30,672 nt of DNA from Alphaproteobacteria bacterium (GTDB taxonomy: Bacteria; Pseudomonadota; Alphaproteobacteria; UBA828): NCBI GenBank assembly GCA_022826345.1, contig JAJDVB010000123.1, positions 1-30,672 of the forward strand. Direction: 5' to 3'. Positions 23,320-30,672 of the stretch are shown in pieces. A program made the position numbers and the translations under genes. The notes under the pieces are model-generated. The model did not search any database, was not told where the DNA came from, and saw only the letters and a program-made list of their open reading frames with translations. The stretch's first letter is position 1, and the number at the start of each line of letters is the position of its first letter.

Positions 23320-24840
23320 ATGGTTGCCCACGTCGAGACCGTCGCCTTCCAGGGCATCGAGGCGTTGCCGGTCGACGTACAGGTGCATATCGGCGCGGGC
23401 TTCCCTGCGTTCATGGTGGTGGGCCTTCCCGACAAGGCGGTGGCGGAGAGCCGGGAGCGGGTGCGCGGCGCGCTCGCCGGTCTCGGGCTCGCGCTGCCGG
23501 CGAAGCGGATCACGGTGAACCTCGCGCCGGCGGACATGCAGAAGGAAGGCAGCCACTTCGACCTTCCCATCGCGCTCGGGCTGCTCGTGGCGATGGAGGT
23601 GCTGGCACCGGACGATCTTGCCACCTACGTCGCGCTCGGCGAGCTCGGTCTCGACGGTGCGCTGTTCCCGGTGGCCGGCGTTTTGCCCGCGGCCATCGGC
23701 GCCAACGCCCGCGAGCGCGGCCTGATCTGCCCGGCGGCCAACGGCACGGAGGCCGCCTGGGCCGGGGGCGGCGAGGTGGTGGCGCCCGCGGACCTGCTGG
23801 CCCTCATCAACCACTTCAAGGGAACGCAACTTCAGGCGCCGCCGAAGGCGGCGGCGCTCGCCGCACCCCCGCGCTATTCCGACCTCCGCGACATCAAGGG
23901 CCAGGAGACCGCCAAGCGCGCCCTCGAGGTGGCCGCCGCCGGCGGTCACAACCTGCTCATGATCGGCCCGCCAGGCACCGGCAAGTCGATGCTGGCTTCG
24001 CGCCTCCCCGGCATCCTGCCGCCGCTCGCACCCGAGGAGGCGCTAAGCGTCAGCATGATCGCCTCGGTCGCGGGCCTCCTTGGAGACAACGGGCTCACCC
24101 GCAGCCGGCCCTTCCGCGATCCGCACCATTCGGCCTCGATGGCGGCCATGGTGGGCGGCGGAGTCCGCGCCAGCCCCGGCGAGGTCTCGCTCGCCCACCT
24201 TGGGGTTCTGTTCCTGGACGAGCTGCCCGAGTTCCCGCGCCCCGTGCTCGACGCGCTGCGTCAGCCCATCGAGAGCGGTGCGGTGGCGGTCGCCCGCGCC
24301 AACGCCCACGTGCGCTATCCCGCGCGCTTCCAGCTCGTCGCCGCGATGAACCCCTGCCGCTGCGGCTACCTGTCGGACCCCGCGCGCGCCTGCACCCGCG
24401 CACCGCGCTGCGCGCAGGACTACCAGGCGCGCATCTCGGGCCCGCTCTACGACCGGATCGACCTCCACGTGGACGTGCCGGAGCTCTCCGCCGCCGATTT
24501 GACGCTGCCTCCACCCGCCGAGGGCTCGTCCGAGGTCGCAGCACGGGTCGCGGCCGCCCGTGCGGCGCAGCGAGCGCGTTTCCGCGCCTTGGATGCGCCG
24601 CCCGACATCCGCACCAATGCGGAGGCCGAGGGCGAACTGCTCACCCGAATCGCCTCGCCCGACGAGGGCGGACGCGACCTGCTTGCCGAGGCAACCGACC
24701 GGCTCAGGCTCTCGGCGCGCGGCCATCACCGTGTGCTCAAGGTCGCACGTACGATTGCGGACCTAGCTGGCGCGGAGACCATCGCGCGGCGGCATATCGC
24801 CGAGGCGCTCTCCTACCGCCGCATCGGCCCCTACGGATAA
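23320..24840 (+). CDS. comM: YifB/ComM family Mg-chelatase-like AAA+ ATPase
   Basis: A 506-residue protein of the ComM family, a hexameric helicase that promotes branch migration during natural transformation in Gram-negatives. Three parts are seen. First is an N-terminal Lon-protease-like domain (about 1-170) with GLPDKAVAESRERVRGAL and AKRITVNLAPADMQKEGSHF. Second is the AAA+ core, with Walker A GPPGTGKS at 216-223 and Walker B VLFLDELPEF around Asp300. The core carries a Cys-rich insertion, NPCRCGYLSDPARACTRAPR, which probably binds zinc. Third is the C-terminal Mg-chelatase lid, with LRLSARGHHRVLKVARTIAD. The start ATG at 23320 is well placed for the family. The 153-bp upstream gap contains a short AT-richer stretch near 23235-23260 that may be the promoter. 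Confidence 0.93.
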   Translation: MVAHVETVAFQGIEALPVDVQVHIGAGFPAFMVVGLPDKAVAESRERVRGALAGLGLALPAKRITVNLAPADMQKEGSHFDLPIALGLLVAMEVLAPDDLATYVALGELGLDGALFPVAGVLPAAIGANARERGLICPAANGTEAAWAGGGEVVAPADLLALINHFKGTQLQAPPKAAALAAPPRYSDLRDIKGQETAKRALEVAAAGGHNLLMIGPPGTGKSMLASRLPGILPPLAPEEALSVSMIASVAGLLGDNGLTRSRPFRDPHHSASMAAMVGGGVRASPGEVSLAHLGVLFLDELPEFPRPVLDALRQPIESGAVAVARANAHVRYPARFQLVAAMNPCRCGYLSDPARACTRAPRCAQDYQARISGPLYDRIDLHVDVPELSAADLTLPPPAEGSSEVAARVAAARAAQRARFRALDAPPDIRTNAEAEGELLTRIASPDEGGRDLLAEATDRLRLSARGHHRVLKVARTIADLAGAETIARRHIAEALSYRRIGPYG

Positions 24841-24847
24841 CGGGCTC

Positions 24848-24869
24848 GGCCGGGCGAGACAGCCCGGCC
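24848..24869. terminator. Bidirectional terminator hairpin between comM and the his operon
   Basis: A perfect 8-bp stem GGCCGGGC / GCCCGGCC with a 6-nt loop sits in the 38-bp gap where comM and the HIT gene converge. No T-run is seen on either side. Its position supports a shared terminator. Confidence 0.6.
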
Positions 24870-24878
24870 CGGCCGCGA

Positions 24879-25241
24879 TCAGTCCTTGGCGATCATGCGC
24901 CCCAGGCGCCGGCCACCACAGATGTGAACGTGGAAGTGCGGCACTTCCTGGCCGCCGTTGACGCCAGTGTTGGCAATGGTGCGGAAACCGTCCTTCTTGA
25001 GCCCCAGCGAGCGGGCGATCTCGCCCAACGTCCTGAAGAAGCGCCCGACCTCCTCGGCCGAGGCCTCCTGCGTGAAGTCGTCGAGCGAGACGTAAGCGCC
25101 CTTCGGGATCACCAGCACGTGGACCGGCGCCTGCGGCGCGATGTCGCGAAAGGCGAGAACCGCGTCGTCCTCGTAGACGGTATCGTTCGGAATCTCGCCA
25201 CGCAGAATCTTGGCGAAGATGTTGTCGTTGTCGTAGCTCAT
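24879..25241 (-). CDS. HIT family nucleotide-binding protein (HinT type)
   Basis: A 120-residue histidine-triad protein, a purine nucleoside phosphoramidase. The triad HFHVHICGG gives His102, His104 and His106. IFAKILRGEIPNDTVYEDD at the N-terminus is the usual HinT opening and normal length is kept. The ATG at 25239-25241 overlaps the hisE stop by 4 nt (ATGA), so it is the coupled last gene of the histidine operon, an arrangement common in alphaproteobacteria. Confidence 0.92.
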   Translation of the reverse strand: MSYDNDNIFAKILRGEIPNDTVYEDDAVLAFRDIAPQAPVHVLVIPKGAYVSLDDFTQEASAEEVGRFFRTLGEIARSLGLKKDGFRTIANTGVNGGQEVPHFHVHICGGRRLGRMIAKD

Positions 25242-25585
25242 CGTTCGTCCCCGGCCTTTCGCTTCCCGGTCTCGCGCGCGAGGCCCGACGTGCCGCGCCT
25301 CTTCGATAGCTCGCCGAACACGTCGGCGGGCTTCACGCCCGCAGCCGACCACAGGACCAGAAGGTGAAACAGCAGGTCGGCGCTCTCCGAGACGAGGCCC
25401 TTCTTGTCGCCGAGGGCGCCCGCGAGCGCCACCTCGACGCCCTCCTCCCCCACCTTCTTCGCCACGTGCTCCCGGCCGCGCGCGAGGGTGCGGGCGACAT
25501 ACGACGCCTCCGGGTCGCCACCCTTGCGCTTCTCGATGACGCCGTACAGCTCCTCGATGACGCTGCCGGCCTGTGCGCCCTTCAT
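25238..25585 (-). CDS. hisE: Phosphoribosyl-ATP pyrophosphatase
   Basis: A 115-residue all-alpha MazG-like enzyme that hydrolyses phosphoribosyl-ATP to phosphoribosyl-AMP, step two of histidine biosynthesis. The family segments SYVARTLARGREHVAKKVGE, EEGVEVALAG and ESADLLFHLLVLW hold the acidic Mg-binding residues. HisE is separate from HisI here, and hisI is not in the window. It is 52 bp downstream of hisF and overlaps the HIT gene by 4 nt. Confidence 0.94.
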   Translation of the reverse strand: MKGAQAGSVIEELYGVIEKRKGGDPEASYVARTLARGREHVAKKVGEEGVEVALAGALGDKKGLVSESADLLFHLLVLWSAAGVKPADVFGELSKRRGTSGLARETGKRKAGDER

Positions 25586-25637
25586 CCTGCCGCCCCGTTT
25601 CGCTCCGCGCGTTGGGTATCAGAATTCTCTAGCGCCG

Positions 25638-26393
25638 TCATGGCCGCATCGGGATGCCGGCGGCACGCATGTGCGCTTTCGCCTCGCCGATGGAGTGCTC
25701 GCCGAAATGGAAAATGGAGGCCGCCAGTACCGCCGTCGCATGGCCGTCGCGGATGCCCTCCACCAAGTGGTCCAGGTTGCCGACTCCGCCCGACGCGATC
25801 ACCGGGACCGTCACCGCGTCCGCCACGGCGCGCGTCAGTTCGAGATCGAAGCCCACGCGGGTGCCGTCCCGGTCCATCGAGGTCAGCAGTATCTCCCCGG
25901 CGCCCGCTTCCGCCATGCGCCGGGCCCACCCGATTGCCTCGATCCCCGTCGGCTTGCGCCCGCCGTGGGTGAAGATCTCGAAGCCGCCTTCGACCCGTTT
26001 GGCGTCGATAGCGACGACGATGCACTGGGTGCCGAATTTTTCCGCCGCCTCGGCGACGAAGGCCGGGTTGTGCACGGCCGCCGTGTTGATCGAGACCTTG
26101 TCGGCGCCCGCCAGCAGCAGCGCCCGCACATCCTCGATGGCGCGCACCCCGCCGCCCACGGTGAGCGGCATGAAGCAGACTTCGGCGGTGCCGGCGACGA
26201 CATCGTAGATGGTGTCGCGCTGCTCGTGGGAGGCGGTGATATCGAGGAAGCAAAGCTCGTCCGCTCCCTGCTCGTCGTAGACCCTGGCCTGCTCTACCGG
26301 GTCTCCGGCATCCACCAGATCGACGAAGTTGACGCCCTTGACCACGCGCCCGGCGTGGACGTCGAGGCACGGGATGACGCGCATCTTCAGCAT
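25638..26393 (-). CDS. hisF: Imidazole glycerol phosphate synthase cyclase subunit
   Basis: A 251-residue (beta/alpha)8 barrel that uses ammonia from HisH to turn PRFAR into imidazole glycerol phosphate and AICAR. The catalytic acids Asp11 (RVIPCLDV) and Asp130 (VVAIDAKR) are both present. The phosphate-binding ends VGGGVR and [11 protein letters not shown] are intact. Length matches the family. The start ATG at 26391-26393 is 24 bp downstream of hisA. Confidence 0.97.
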   Translation of the reverse strand: MLKMRVIPCLDVHAGRVVKGVNFVDLVDAGDPVEQARVYDEQGADELCFLDITASHEQRDTIYDVVAGTAEVCFMPLTVGGGVRAIEDVRALLLAGADKVSINTAAVHNPAFVAEAAEKFGTQCIVVAIDAKRVEGGFEIFTHGGRKPTGIEAIGWARRMAEAGAGEILLTSMDRDGTRVGFDLELTRAVADAVTVPVIASGGVGNLDHLVEGIRDGHATAVLAASIFHFGEHSIGEAKAHMRAAGIPMRP

Positions 26394-26417
26394 GGCGCGG
26401 GAGCGCGACCGGCGCGT

Positions 26418-27143
26418 TCAGGCAGCGAGCAGTTCGAGCGCCCGTGCCGGGTCGATGCGGCCGTCATAGAGAGCCCGGCCGCAGATCACGCCGCAGACAC
26501 CGTCCGCCTCGTATTGCTTGAGCGCTTCGAGGTCGGCGTGGGAGGCGACGCCGCCGGACGCGATGACCGGCGTCTCCAGCGCCCGCGCCAGCGCGCCGGT
26601 CGCCGCAGCGGCGACACCCTCCAGCGCCCCGTCGCGCGCGATGTCGGTATGGATGATCGCCGCAGCGCCAGCGTCTTCGAAGCGCCGCGCCAGCTCCAGC
26701 GCCTCCATGTCCACCGTCTCGGCCCAGCCTTCCACCGCGACCCTGCCCTCGCGCGCGTCAATGCCGACCGCGACCCCGCCGGGGAAGGCCCGGCAGGCAT
26801 CGCGCACCAGGCCAGGATCGCGCACCGCCACGGTGCCGAGGATCACCCGCCGAACGCCGCGCCCGAGCCACGCCTCGATGGTCGCCATGTCCCTGATGCC
26901 GCCGCCGAGTTGGACCGGGAGATCGACCGCTTCGAGGATCGCGCCCACCGCATCGGCGTTGACCGGCTTGCCGGCGAAGGCGCCGTCGAGATCGACGATG
27001 TGAAGCCAGGCGAAGCCAGCGGCGGCGAAGGCCCGCGCCTGCGCCGGGGGGTCGTCGGAGAAGACCGTGGCCCGCGCCATGTCGCCCTGCACGAGCCTGA
27101 CGCAAGCGCCGTCCTTGAGGTCGATCGCAGGGAAGAGGATCAC
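26418..27143 (-). CDS. hisA: ProFAR isomerase
   Basis: A 241-residue (beta/alpha)8 barrel that isomerises ProFAR to PRFAR. Catalytic Asp8 (FPAIDLKDG) and Asp129 (VGIDAREG) are present. [16 protein letters not shown] and [15 protein letters not shown] are the two phosphate-binding sites. It starts with GTG at 27141-27143, overlapping the stop of the acetyltransferase gene by 4 nt (GTGA), so translation is probably coupled. Confidence 0.97.
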   Translation of the reverse strand: MILFPAIDLKDGACVRLVQGDMARATVFSDDPPAQARAFAAAGFAWLHIVDLDGAFAGKPVNADAVGAILEAVDLPVQLGGGIRDMATIEAWLGRGVRRVILGTVAVRDPGLVRDACRAFPGGVAVGIDAREGRVAVEGWAETVDMEALELARRFEDAGAAAIIHTDIARDGALEGVAAAATGALARALETPVIASGGVASHADLEALKQYEADGVCGVICGRALYDGRIDPARALELLAA

Positions 27144-27712
27144 GGCGCCGCGTCCGGCGGCCGGTCCGTCGGATCGGTCAGGTCCTTGCAGTAGTAATGG
27201 CCGGCGATCGGCTCGCCGTCCACGAACGCGTACTTGGGATGCGTGCCCCAGCGCTCAAAACCGAGCGACTCATAGAGCGCGATAGCGGCCTCCTGGGTCT
27301 CGCGCACGCTCAGGTTCACCACCTTGTAGCCGCGTGCGCGCGCTTCCGTCTCGGCTGCCTCCAGCAGCAGCCGGGCGAGGCCATGCCCGCGCGCCCAGGG
27401 CGCCACGAAGTGCGTGTCGATGAGGCAGGAGAGGCGCCACGCCTCCTTCTGCGGCGGCGCCGACACGAGCTGGACCGACCCCGCCACCACGCCGTCCATG
27501 CGGCCGATGAAGAGGAGGCGCTCGGGCACCACGGTCACGCCCCGCCAGTAGCGCTCGAAGGCGGCGGGCTGGGGCGGACGCACCCAGCCGAATCCGGCGC
27601 CGTCGTTGATGGCAGCAGCGGCGGCCTCGCAGAGCTCGGCAAGCTCGCGCTTGCGCAGCCGCTCGACCGTGCCGACCTCGATGCGGGGGCCGACTGTCGC
27701 GAGCTGGCTCAT
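27140..27712 (-). CDS. GNAT family N-acetyltransferase inside the his operon
   Basis: A 190-residue GNAT enzyme, which moves acetyl from acetyl-CoA to an amine. The acetyl-CoA loop is in [20 protein letters not shown], with Arg-Gly-His-Gly-Leu-Ala as the pyrophosphate-binding turn. Also typical are [20 protein letters not shown] and GFERWG. It begins with ATG 27710-27712 overlapping the hisH stop, and ends overlapping the hisA start, so it is tightly coupled on both sides. The acceptor is unknown. Histidine pathway control or detoxification of an intermediate is only a guess. Confidence 0.87.
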   Translation of the reverse strand: MSQLATVGPRIEVGTVERLRKRELAELCEAAAAAINDGAGFGWVRPPQPAAFERYWRGVTVVPERLLFIGRMDGVVAGSVQLVSAPPQKEAWRLSCLIDTHFVAPWARGHGLARLLLEAAETEARARGYKVVNLSVRETQEAAIALYESLGFERWGTHPKYAFVDGEPIAGHYYCKDLTDPTDRPPDAAP

Positions 27713-28353
27713 GGCTGCCACCGAAGGAAGTTGCCGATCACGGTCAGGCCCACCTCTTGGCTCTTCTCGGGATGAAACTGCGTGCCCACCATGTTGTCGC
27801 GGCCCGCGACCGCGGTGACCAGGCCGCCGTAGTCCACGGTGGCGAACACCTCGTCGGGCCTGCGGCAGGTCAATCCGTAGCTGTGGACGAAATAGGCATG
27901 GGCGTCGCCGGGCAAGCCCTTGAGCACCGGATGCGCCTCGCCTTCCAGGGCGAGATCGTTCCATCCCATGTGCGGGACCTTCAGCGCCTCGTCGTTGGGC
28001 GTGAGCGGCCCCACCTCGCCGTCGATCCAGCCGAGCCCCTCGTGCTCGCCGTGCTCGTGGCCCACGCGCGCCATGAGCTGCATGCCGACGCAGATGCCGA
28101 GAAAGGGCACGCCCCGGCGCAGCACGGCATCCTCCAGCGCCTCGATCATGCCTTCGCGGGCGGCGAGCCCGGCCTTGCAGTCGGCGAAGGCGCCGACGCC
28201 GGGCAGGACAATCCGCTCTGCCTGTCGTACCGTCTCGGGATCGTCAGTGACCAGCACCGGCTCAGCCGGAGTCGCGTCCGCCGCGGCACGCTCGAACGCC
28301 TTGGCGGCGGAGCGCAGATTGCCCGAGCCATAGTCGATGATCGCGGTGGTCAC
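27709..28353 (-). CDS. hisH: Imidazole glycerol phosphate synthase glutamine amidotransferase subunit
   Basis: A 214-residue class I glutaminase that supplies ammonia to HisF. The nucleophile is Cys88 (GICVGMQ), and His194 and Glu196 (TQFHPEKSQ) complete the triad. The N-terminus IIDYGSGNLRS and the oxyanion strand PGVGAFADC are typical. It lies 6 bp after the DUF2628 gene and overlaps the acetyltransferase by 4 nt. Confidence 0.96.
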   Translation of the reverse strand: MTTAIIDYGSGNLRSAAKAFERAAADATPAEPVLVTDDPETVRQAERIVLPGVGAFADCKAGLAAREGMIEALEDAVLRRGVPFLGICVGMQLMARVGHEHGEHEGLGWIDGEVGPLTPNDEALKVPHMGWNDLALEGEAHPVLKGLPGDAHAYFVHSYGLTCRRPDEVFATVDYGGLVTAVAGRDNMVGTQFHPEKSQEVGLTVIGNFLRWQP

Positions 28354-28359
28354 GGCGCG

Positions 28360-28827
28360 TCAGCTCCAGAATCCGGGGTTCGGGTCAGGACCGCGCGACC
28401 AGGGCGACGGTGCCGCGGCGCCGAATGCCGGTCGTGGCGTCGACGCCTGCGCCATGGCCTCGGCGTAGCGGATGAGTGCCTGCGCACGGCCCGGCGCCGC
28501 CACCACCTCGGCCAGGCGATAGCCGCGAGCCGCAAGCCCGGCCCGGCGCAGGTCGTTCGCCGACATGCCGGCGAGCACGGCATAGCCAAGGCCGAGCACC
28601 ACCGGCAGAACCGGCCCGAGGCCCAGCACCAAGGGTACCGCGATGATCGCCCCGAGCGCCGCGATCAGCGGCAGGGCGACGAGCCACAGCCCCTCGGCCA
28701 GCGCCCAGAACGGTGCGAAGAAGAACGCGAGCCAGTTGAAGCCTTCGCGCACGAGCACGGCGCGGCCCAGCGCGCCGTCGTCTCCGCTCTCCCCGCCAAC
28801 CGGTATGTGGACCGTGTAGAAGCGCAC
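28360..28827 (-). CDS. DUF2628 family membrane protein
   Basis: A 155-residue protein starting MRFYTVHIP, the opening of DUF2628 proteins. FNWLAFFFAPFWALAEGLW is the amphipathic first membrane segment, with two further hydrophobic spans through about residue 90. The tail is Pro/Ala-rich and soluble. Function is unknown. It regularly sits between hisB and hisH in Rhodospirillales-type genomes, which helps place the organism. It starts with GTG 28825-28827, one base after the hisB stop. Confidence 0.85.
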   Translation of the reverse strand: MRFYTVHIPVGGESGDDGALGRAVLVREGFNWLAFFFAPFWALAEGLWLVALPLIAALGAIIAVPLVLGLGPVLPVVLGLGYAVLAGMSANDLRRAGLAARGYRLAEVVAAPGRAQALIRYAEAMAQASTPRPAFGAAAPSPWSRGPDPNPGFWS

Positions 28828-28828
28828 C

Positions 28829-29446
28829 CTAGGCCTCCAGGCTGCCGCCCAGCACGCCCTTGGTGGACGGCACCTCGCCCGCCATGCGCGGGTCGGGCTC
28901 GATCGCCTGGCGCAGCGCCCGCGCGAGGCCCTTGTAGCAGGCCTCGATCATGTGATGGCTGTTCTCGCCGTACATCACCTCGACGTGGAGCGTGAGCCCC
29001 GCCGCTTGCGCGAACGCCTGGAACCACTCCTTGAAGTGCTCGGTGTCCATGCCGTCGAGGCGCGGCTTCTCGAACCTGACGCGCCAGATCAGGTAGGGCC
29101 GATTGCTCGCGTCGAGGGAGACGCGCGCGCAGGCCTCGTCCATCGGGATCACCGCGCTGCCGTAGCGCCGGATGCCGCGCCGATCGCCCAGGGCCTTGCT
29201 CACCGCCTCGCCTATCGTGATCCCGGTGTCCTCGACGGTGTGGTGCAGCGTCACGTCGATATCGCCCTTCGCGTCGCAGTCGATATCGATCAGGCTGTGG
29301 CGCGAAAGCTGCTCCAGCATGTGATCGAAGAAGCCGATTCCCGTGGCAATCTGCGAGCGGCCGCGCCCGTCGAGATCGACGGCGACGGTAATGCTTGTCT
29401 CCTTGGTAACCCGCTCGACGCGGGCCGTGCGCGTGGGCTGGCTCAT
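28829..29446 (-). CDS. hisB: Imidazoleglycerol-phosphate dehydratase
   Basis: A 205-residue manganese enzyme of the single-function bacterial HisB type, which dehydrates imidazole glycerol phosphate. The metal motifs are [13 protein letters not shown] (Asp41, His42), [10 protein letters not shown] (His68, His69, Glu72) and [17 protein letters not shown]. There is no fused phosphatase. The start is ATG 29444-29446, the point where family similarity begins; upstream open frame is spurious. It is the first his gene in this operon, preceded by a nested hairpin. hisG, hisD, hisC and hisI are not in the window. Confidence 0.96.
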   Translation of the reverse strand: MSQPTRTARVERVTKETSITVAVDLDGRGRSQIATGIGFFDHMLEQLSRHSLIDIDCDAKGDIDVTLHHTVEDTGITIGEAVSKALGDRRGIRRYGSAVIPMDEACARVSLDASNRPYLIWRVRFEKPRLDGMDTEHFKEWFQAFAQAAGLTLHVEVMYGENSHHMIEACYKGLARALRQAIEPDPRMAGEVPSTKGVLGGSLEA

Positions 29447-29470
29447 GCCTGAGACCGATGATCCGGGGAG

Positions 29471-29499
29471 AACGGCGCCTTGTAGCAAGAACCGCCGTT
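29471..29499 (-). promoter_or_regulatory. Nested hairpin in the hisB leader
   Basis: The outer stem AACGGCG / CGCCGTT (7 bp) encloses an inner stem CTTG / CAAG with a 3-nt loop. It ends 25 nt before the hisB ATG in the 151-bp divergent gap with pxpA. It could be an mRNA control element or a palindromic operator. There is no His-rich leader peptide in front of it. Confidence 0.35.
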
Positions 29500-29597
29500 G
29501 GCTGCCAGCCTCCACCGGCCGCGCGCTTCAGGCTTCCCGCCGGCGACGGACCGCGGCATGATGGCGCGAGACACACGCCTGACGAGGAGATCGAGGC

Positions 29598-30392
29598 ATG
29601 GCCGGCACCTTCGACATTAACATCGATTGCGGCGAGAGCTTCGGCAACTGGGTCATGGGGGCGGACGAGGCGCTCATGCCCCACATCACCACCGCGAACG
29701 TCGCCTGCGGCTTCCATGCGGGCGATCCCATGACCATGATGAAGACCATCGCGCTCGCCAAGGAGAACGGCGTTGCGGTCGGCTCCCATCCGGGGCTGCC
29801 GGACCTCATGGGCTTCGGTCGCCGGGTGATGGCGATCACGCCGGACGAACTCTACGCCTACGTGATCTACCAGACCGGAGCACTGAAATCGGCGCTGGAA
29901 GCCAACGGCATGGCGCTGCATCACGTCAAGCCCCACGGCGCCCTCTACCGCATGCTCAACGACGACGAGGCCCTGGGCGAGGCCTTCGCCCGTGCGGTCA
30001 TCGATCTCTGCCCCGAGCCGATGATGTACTACCCCGCACCGGTGGAACGCCACGCGGTCACCAGGATCGCCGCCGGTATGGGCATCGACGTGGTGGGCGA
30101 GCTCTACTTCGACCTGCCCTACGACGATGACGGCACGCTGGTGCTCAAGCGCTCCAACGAGGGCGCGGACCTGGACGACACCCGGCACAAGCTCGGGCTC
30201 TTCCTGGAGACCGGCAACACCCTCAGCATCGACGGCGCGCGGGTGCCGATCTCGGCGCGCAGCATCTGCCTGCACGGCGACGGGCCGAACGCAGTCGATC
30301 TCGCCACCACCATCGGCGCGACCCTCTCGGAGCACGGCTATACGCTGGAGCCGCTGACCCCGGCGCCGACGCTGCATCAGGCCGCCGAGTAA
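29598..30392 (+). CDS. pxpA: 5-oxoprolinase subunit A (PxpA, LamB/YcsF family)
   Basis: A 264-residue LamB/YcsF family protein. In E. coli PxpA works with PxpB and PxpC to hydrolyse 5-oxoproline to glutamate with ATP. Conserved segments are FDINIDCGESFG at residues 5-16, HITTANVACGFHAGDP, VGSHPGLPDLMGFGRR, HHVKPHGALYRML and ISARSICLHGDGPNA. The start ATG at 29598 has GAGGAG 9-10 nt upstream. It is divergent from hisB. pxpC is 22 kb away on the opposite strand, and no pxpB is visible, so the full enzyme would need a gene elsewhere. Confidence 0.93.
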   Translation: MAGTFDINIDCGESFGNWVMGADEALMPHITTANVACGFHAGDPMTMMKTIALAKENGVAVGSHPGLPDLMGFGRRVMAITPDELYAYVIYQTGALKSALEANGMALHHVKPHGALYRMLNDDEALGEAFARAVIDLCPEPMMYYPAPVERHAVTRIAAGMGIDVVGELYFDLPYDDDGTLVLKRSNEGADLDDTRHKLGLFLETGNTLSIDGARVPISARSICLHGDGPNAVDLATTIGATLSEHGYTLEPLTPAPTLHQAAE

Positions 30393-30672
30393 GGGGTGGA
30401 GCGAGTCCGTCTCTGACGGACGTGCGACAGGCCGCGACCGCGGCCCGCCGCGTTAGCGGCGCCCTCGCGGAGGCGCCGGCCGAAGGCCGGCTGCCGTGAG
30501 CGACATATGGCTAGAGAGTTTCCGTGAGAAACGGAGCCGTGTGCGCTGTCGGGAATCCCTTGATGAGCAAGGGCTCCAGGTGATCTGAGATTTTTCTTAC
30601 CCCAGCGAGGTCGCAGATTTCTGCGGCTCTCGGGTCGGCGAAGAGGGCGATCCGGCGATTTCCACCCCATGG
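30393..30672. other. Hairpin-rich end region without an assignable gene
   Basis: About 280 bp follow pxpA. I count eight short perfect inverted repeats: 30405-30421 (7-bp stem), 30431-30444, 30447-30460, 30458-30477, 30475-30491 (7-bp stem, GAA loop), 30518-30532, 30557-30573 (6-bp stem) and 30612-30625. The first may act as the pxpA terminator. The right half is less GC-rich than its surroundings. On the minus strand an open frame enters from the right edge and stops at 30511-30513 (53 codons, containing RIALFADPRAAEICDLAG and ending FLTETL). Its codons (AGA, AAA, TCA, GTA) differ from the neighbours. It may be the tail of a foreign gene or chance. Confidence 0.4.
30405..30421 (+). terminator. 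Hairpin after pxpA
   Basis: GTCCGTC-TCT-GACGGAC, a 7-bp perfect stem 12 nt after the pxpA stop. No T-run follows, so it is a possible but not typical terminator. Confidence 0.4.

Noticed and set aside
23313..25367. Plus-strand open frame of 684 codons
   Set aside because: It overlaps comM in another frame and runs on over HIT and hisE. The product is Arg/Pro/Gly-rich without a domain.
25404..27194. Plus-strand open frame of 596 codons opposite hisF and hisA
   Set aside because: It is antisense to genes with intact catalytic Asp pairs and has no recognisable fold.
28665..30377. Minus-strand open frame of 570 codons
   Set aside because: It covers pxpA antisense and hisB out of frame, and its sequence has no family features.
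30423..30672. Confident group II intron call
   Set aside because: The stretch from GTGCG to the CTTACCCC segment is about 170 nt, too short for domains I-III. Domain V and the reverse transcriptase are not in the window.
1..30672. tRNA genes, CRISPR arrays, insertion sequences, phage genes, toxin-antitoxin or defence systems
   Set aside because: No cloverleaf-like segment, regular spaced repeats, transposase, integrase or defence-protein motif was recognised on either strand.

Overview
The window is GC-rich, densely coded bacterial chromosome, most likely from an alphaproteobacterium of Rhodospirillales type. This rests on the hisB-DUF2628-hisH-hisA-hisF-hisE-HIT order, the alphaproteobacterial style of GlnE, frequent GTG starts and many 4-bp ATGA/GTGA overlaps. 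I saw no rRNA or tRNA gene, CRISPR array, prophage or recognisable insertion sequence. All family names come from reading the proteins by eye, without a database search.

Left part (1-4904): the 5' part of ispG (isoprenoid synthesis), an alpha/beta hydrolase, and divergently glnE, the bifunctional adenylyltransferase for glutamine synthetase. The second catalytic centre of GlnE reads Pro-Leu-Asp where Asp-x-Asp is expected.

Central part (4939-18250): a long minus-strand catabolic cluster. Starting from the divergent promoter region near 17105-17206 it holds a Tat-exported PotD-type binding protein, two permeases and an ATPase. These are followed by an amidohydrolase, a creatininase with all its metal ligands, a ureohydrolase resembling guanidinobutyrase, and a guanine-deaminase-like enzyme. 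After a 225-bp structured gap (a tiny reading frame behind a 15-nt Shine-Dalgarno match, then two strong hairpins) come an RDD membrane protein, a class IV aminotransferase, PxpC (AHS2), a stand-alone biotin carrier and a DadA-type dehydrogenase. An LLM-family flavin oxidoreductase is divergent. The simplest reading is uptake and breakdown of creatinine or another guanidino/cyclic-amidine compound. No classical creatinase is present, so the ureohydrolase may do that step (inference).

Middle right (18277-24840): a DUF2459 lipoprotein, a STAS anti-sigma-factor antagonist, an AmtB ammonium transporter with a possible sigma-54 promoter, a fused NAD(P)H-hydrate epimerase/dehydratase coupled to a methyltransferase, and a ComM/YifB ATPase.

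Right end (24879-30672): a histidine biosynthesis operon on the minus strand (hisB, DUF2628, hisH, a GNAT acetyltransferase, hisA, hisF, hisE, HIT protein), then divergent pxpA (5-oxoprolinase subunit A). The last 280 bp hold an unusual run of hairpins and no assignable gene.

Taken together the window has a nitrogen theme: ammonium uptake, glutamine synthetase control, and release of nitrogen from guanidino compounds, 5-oxoproline and D-amino acids.
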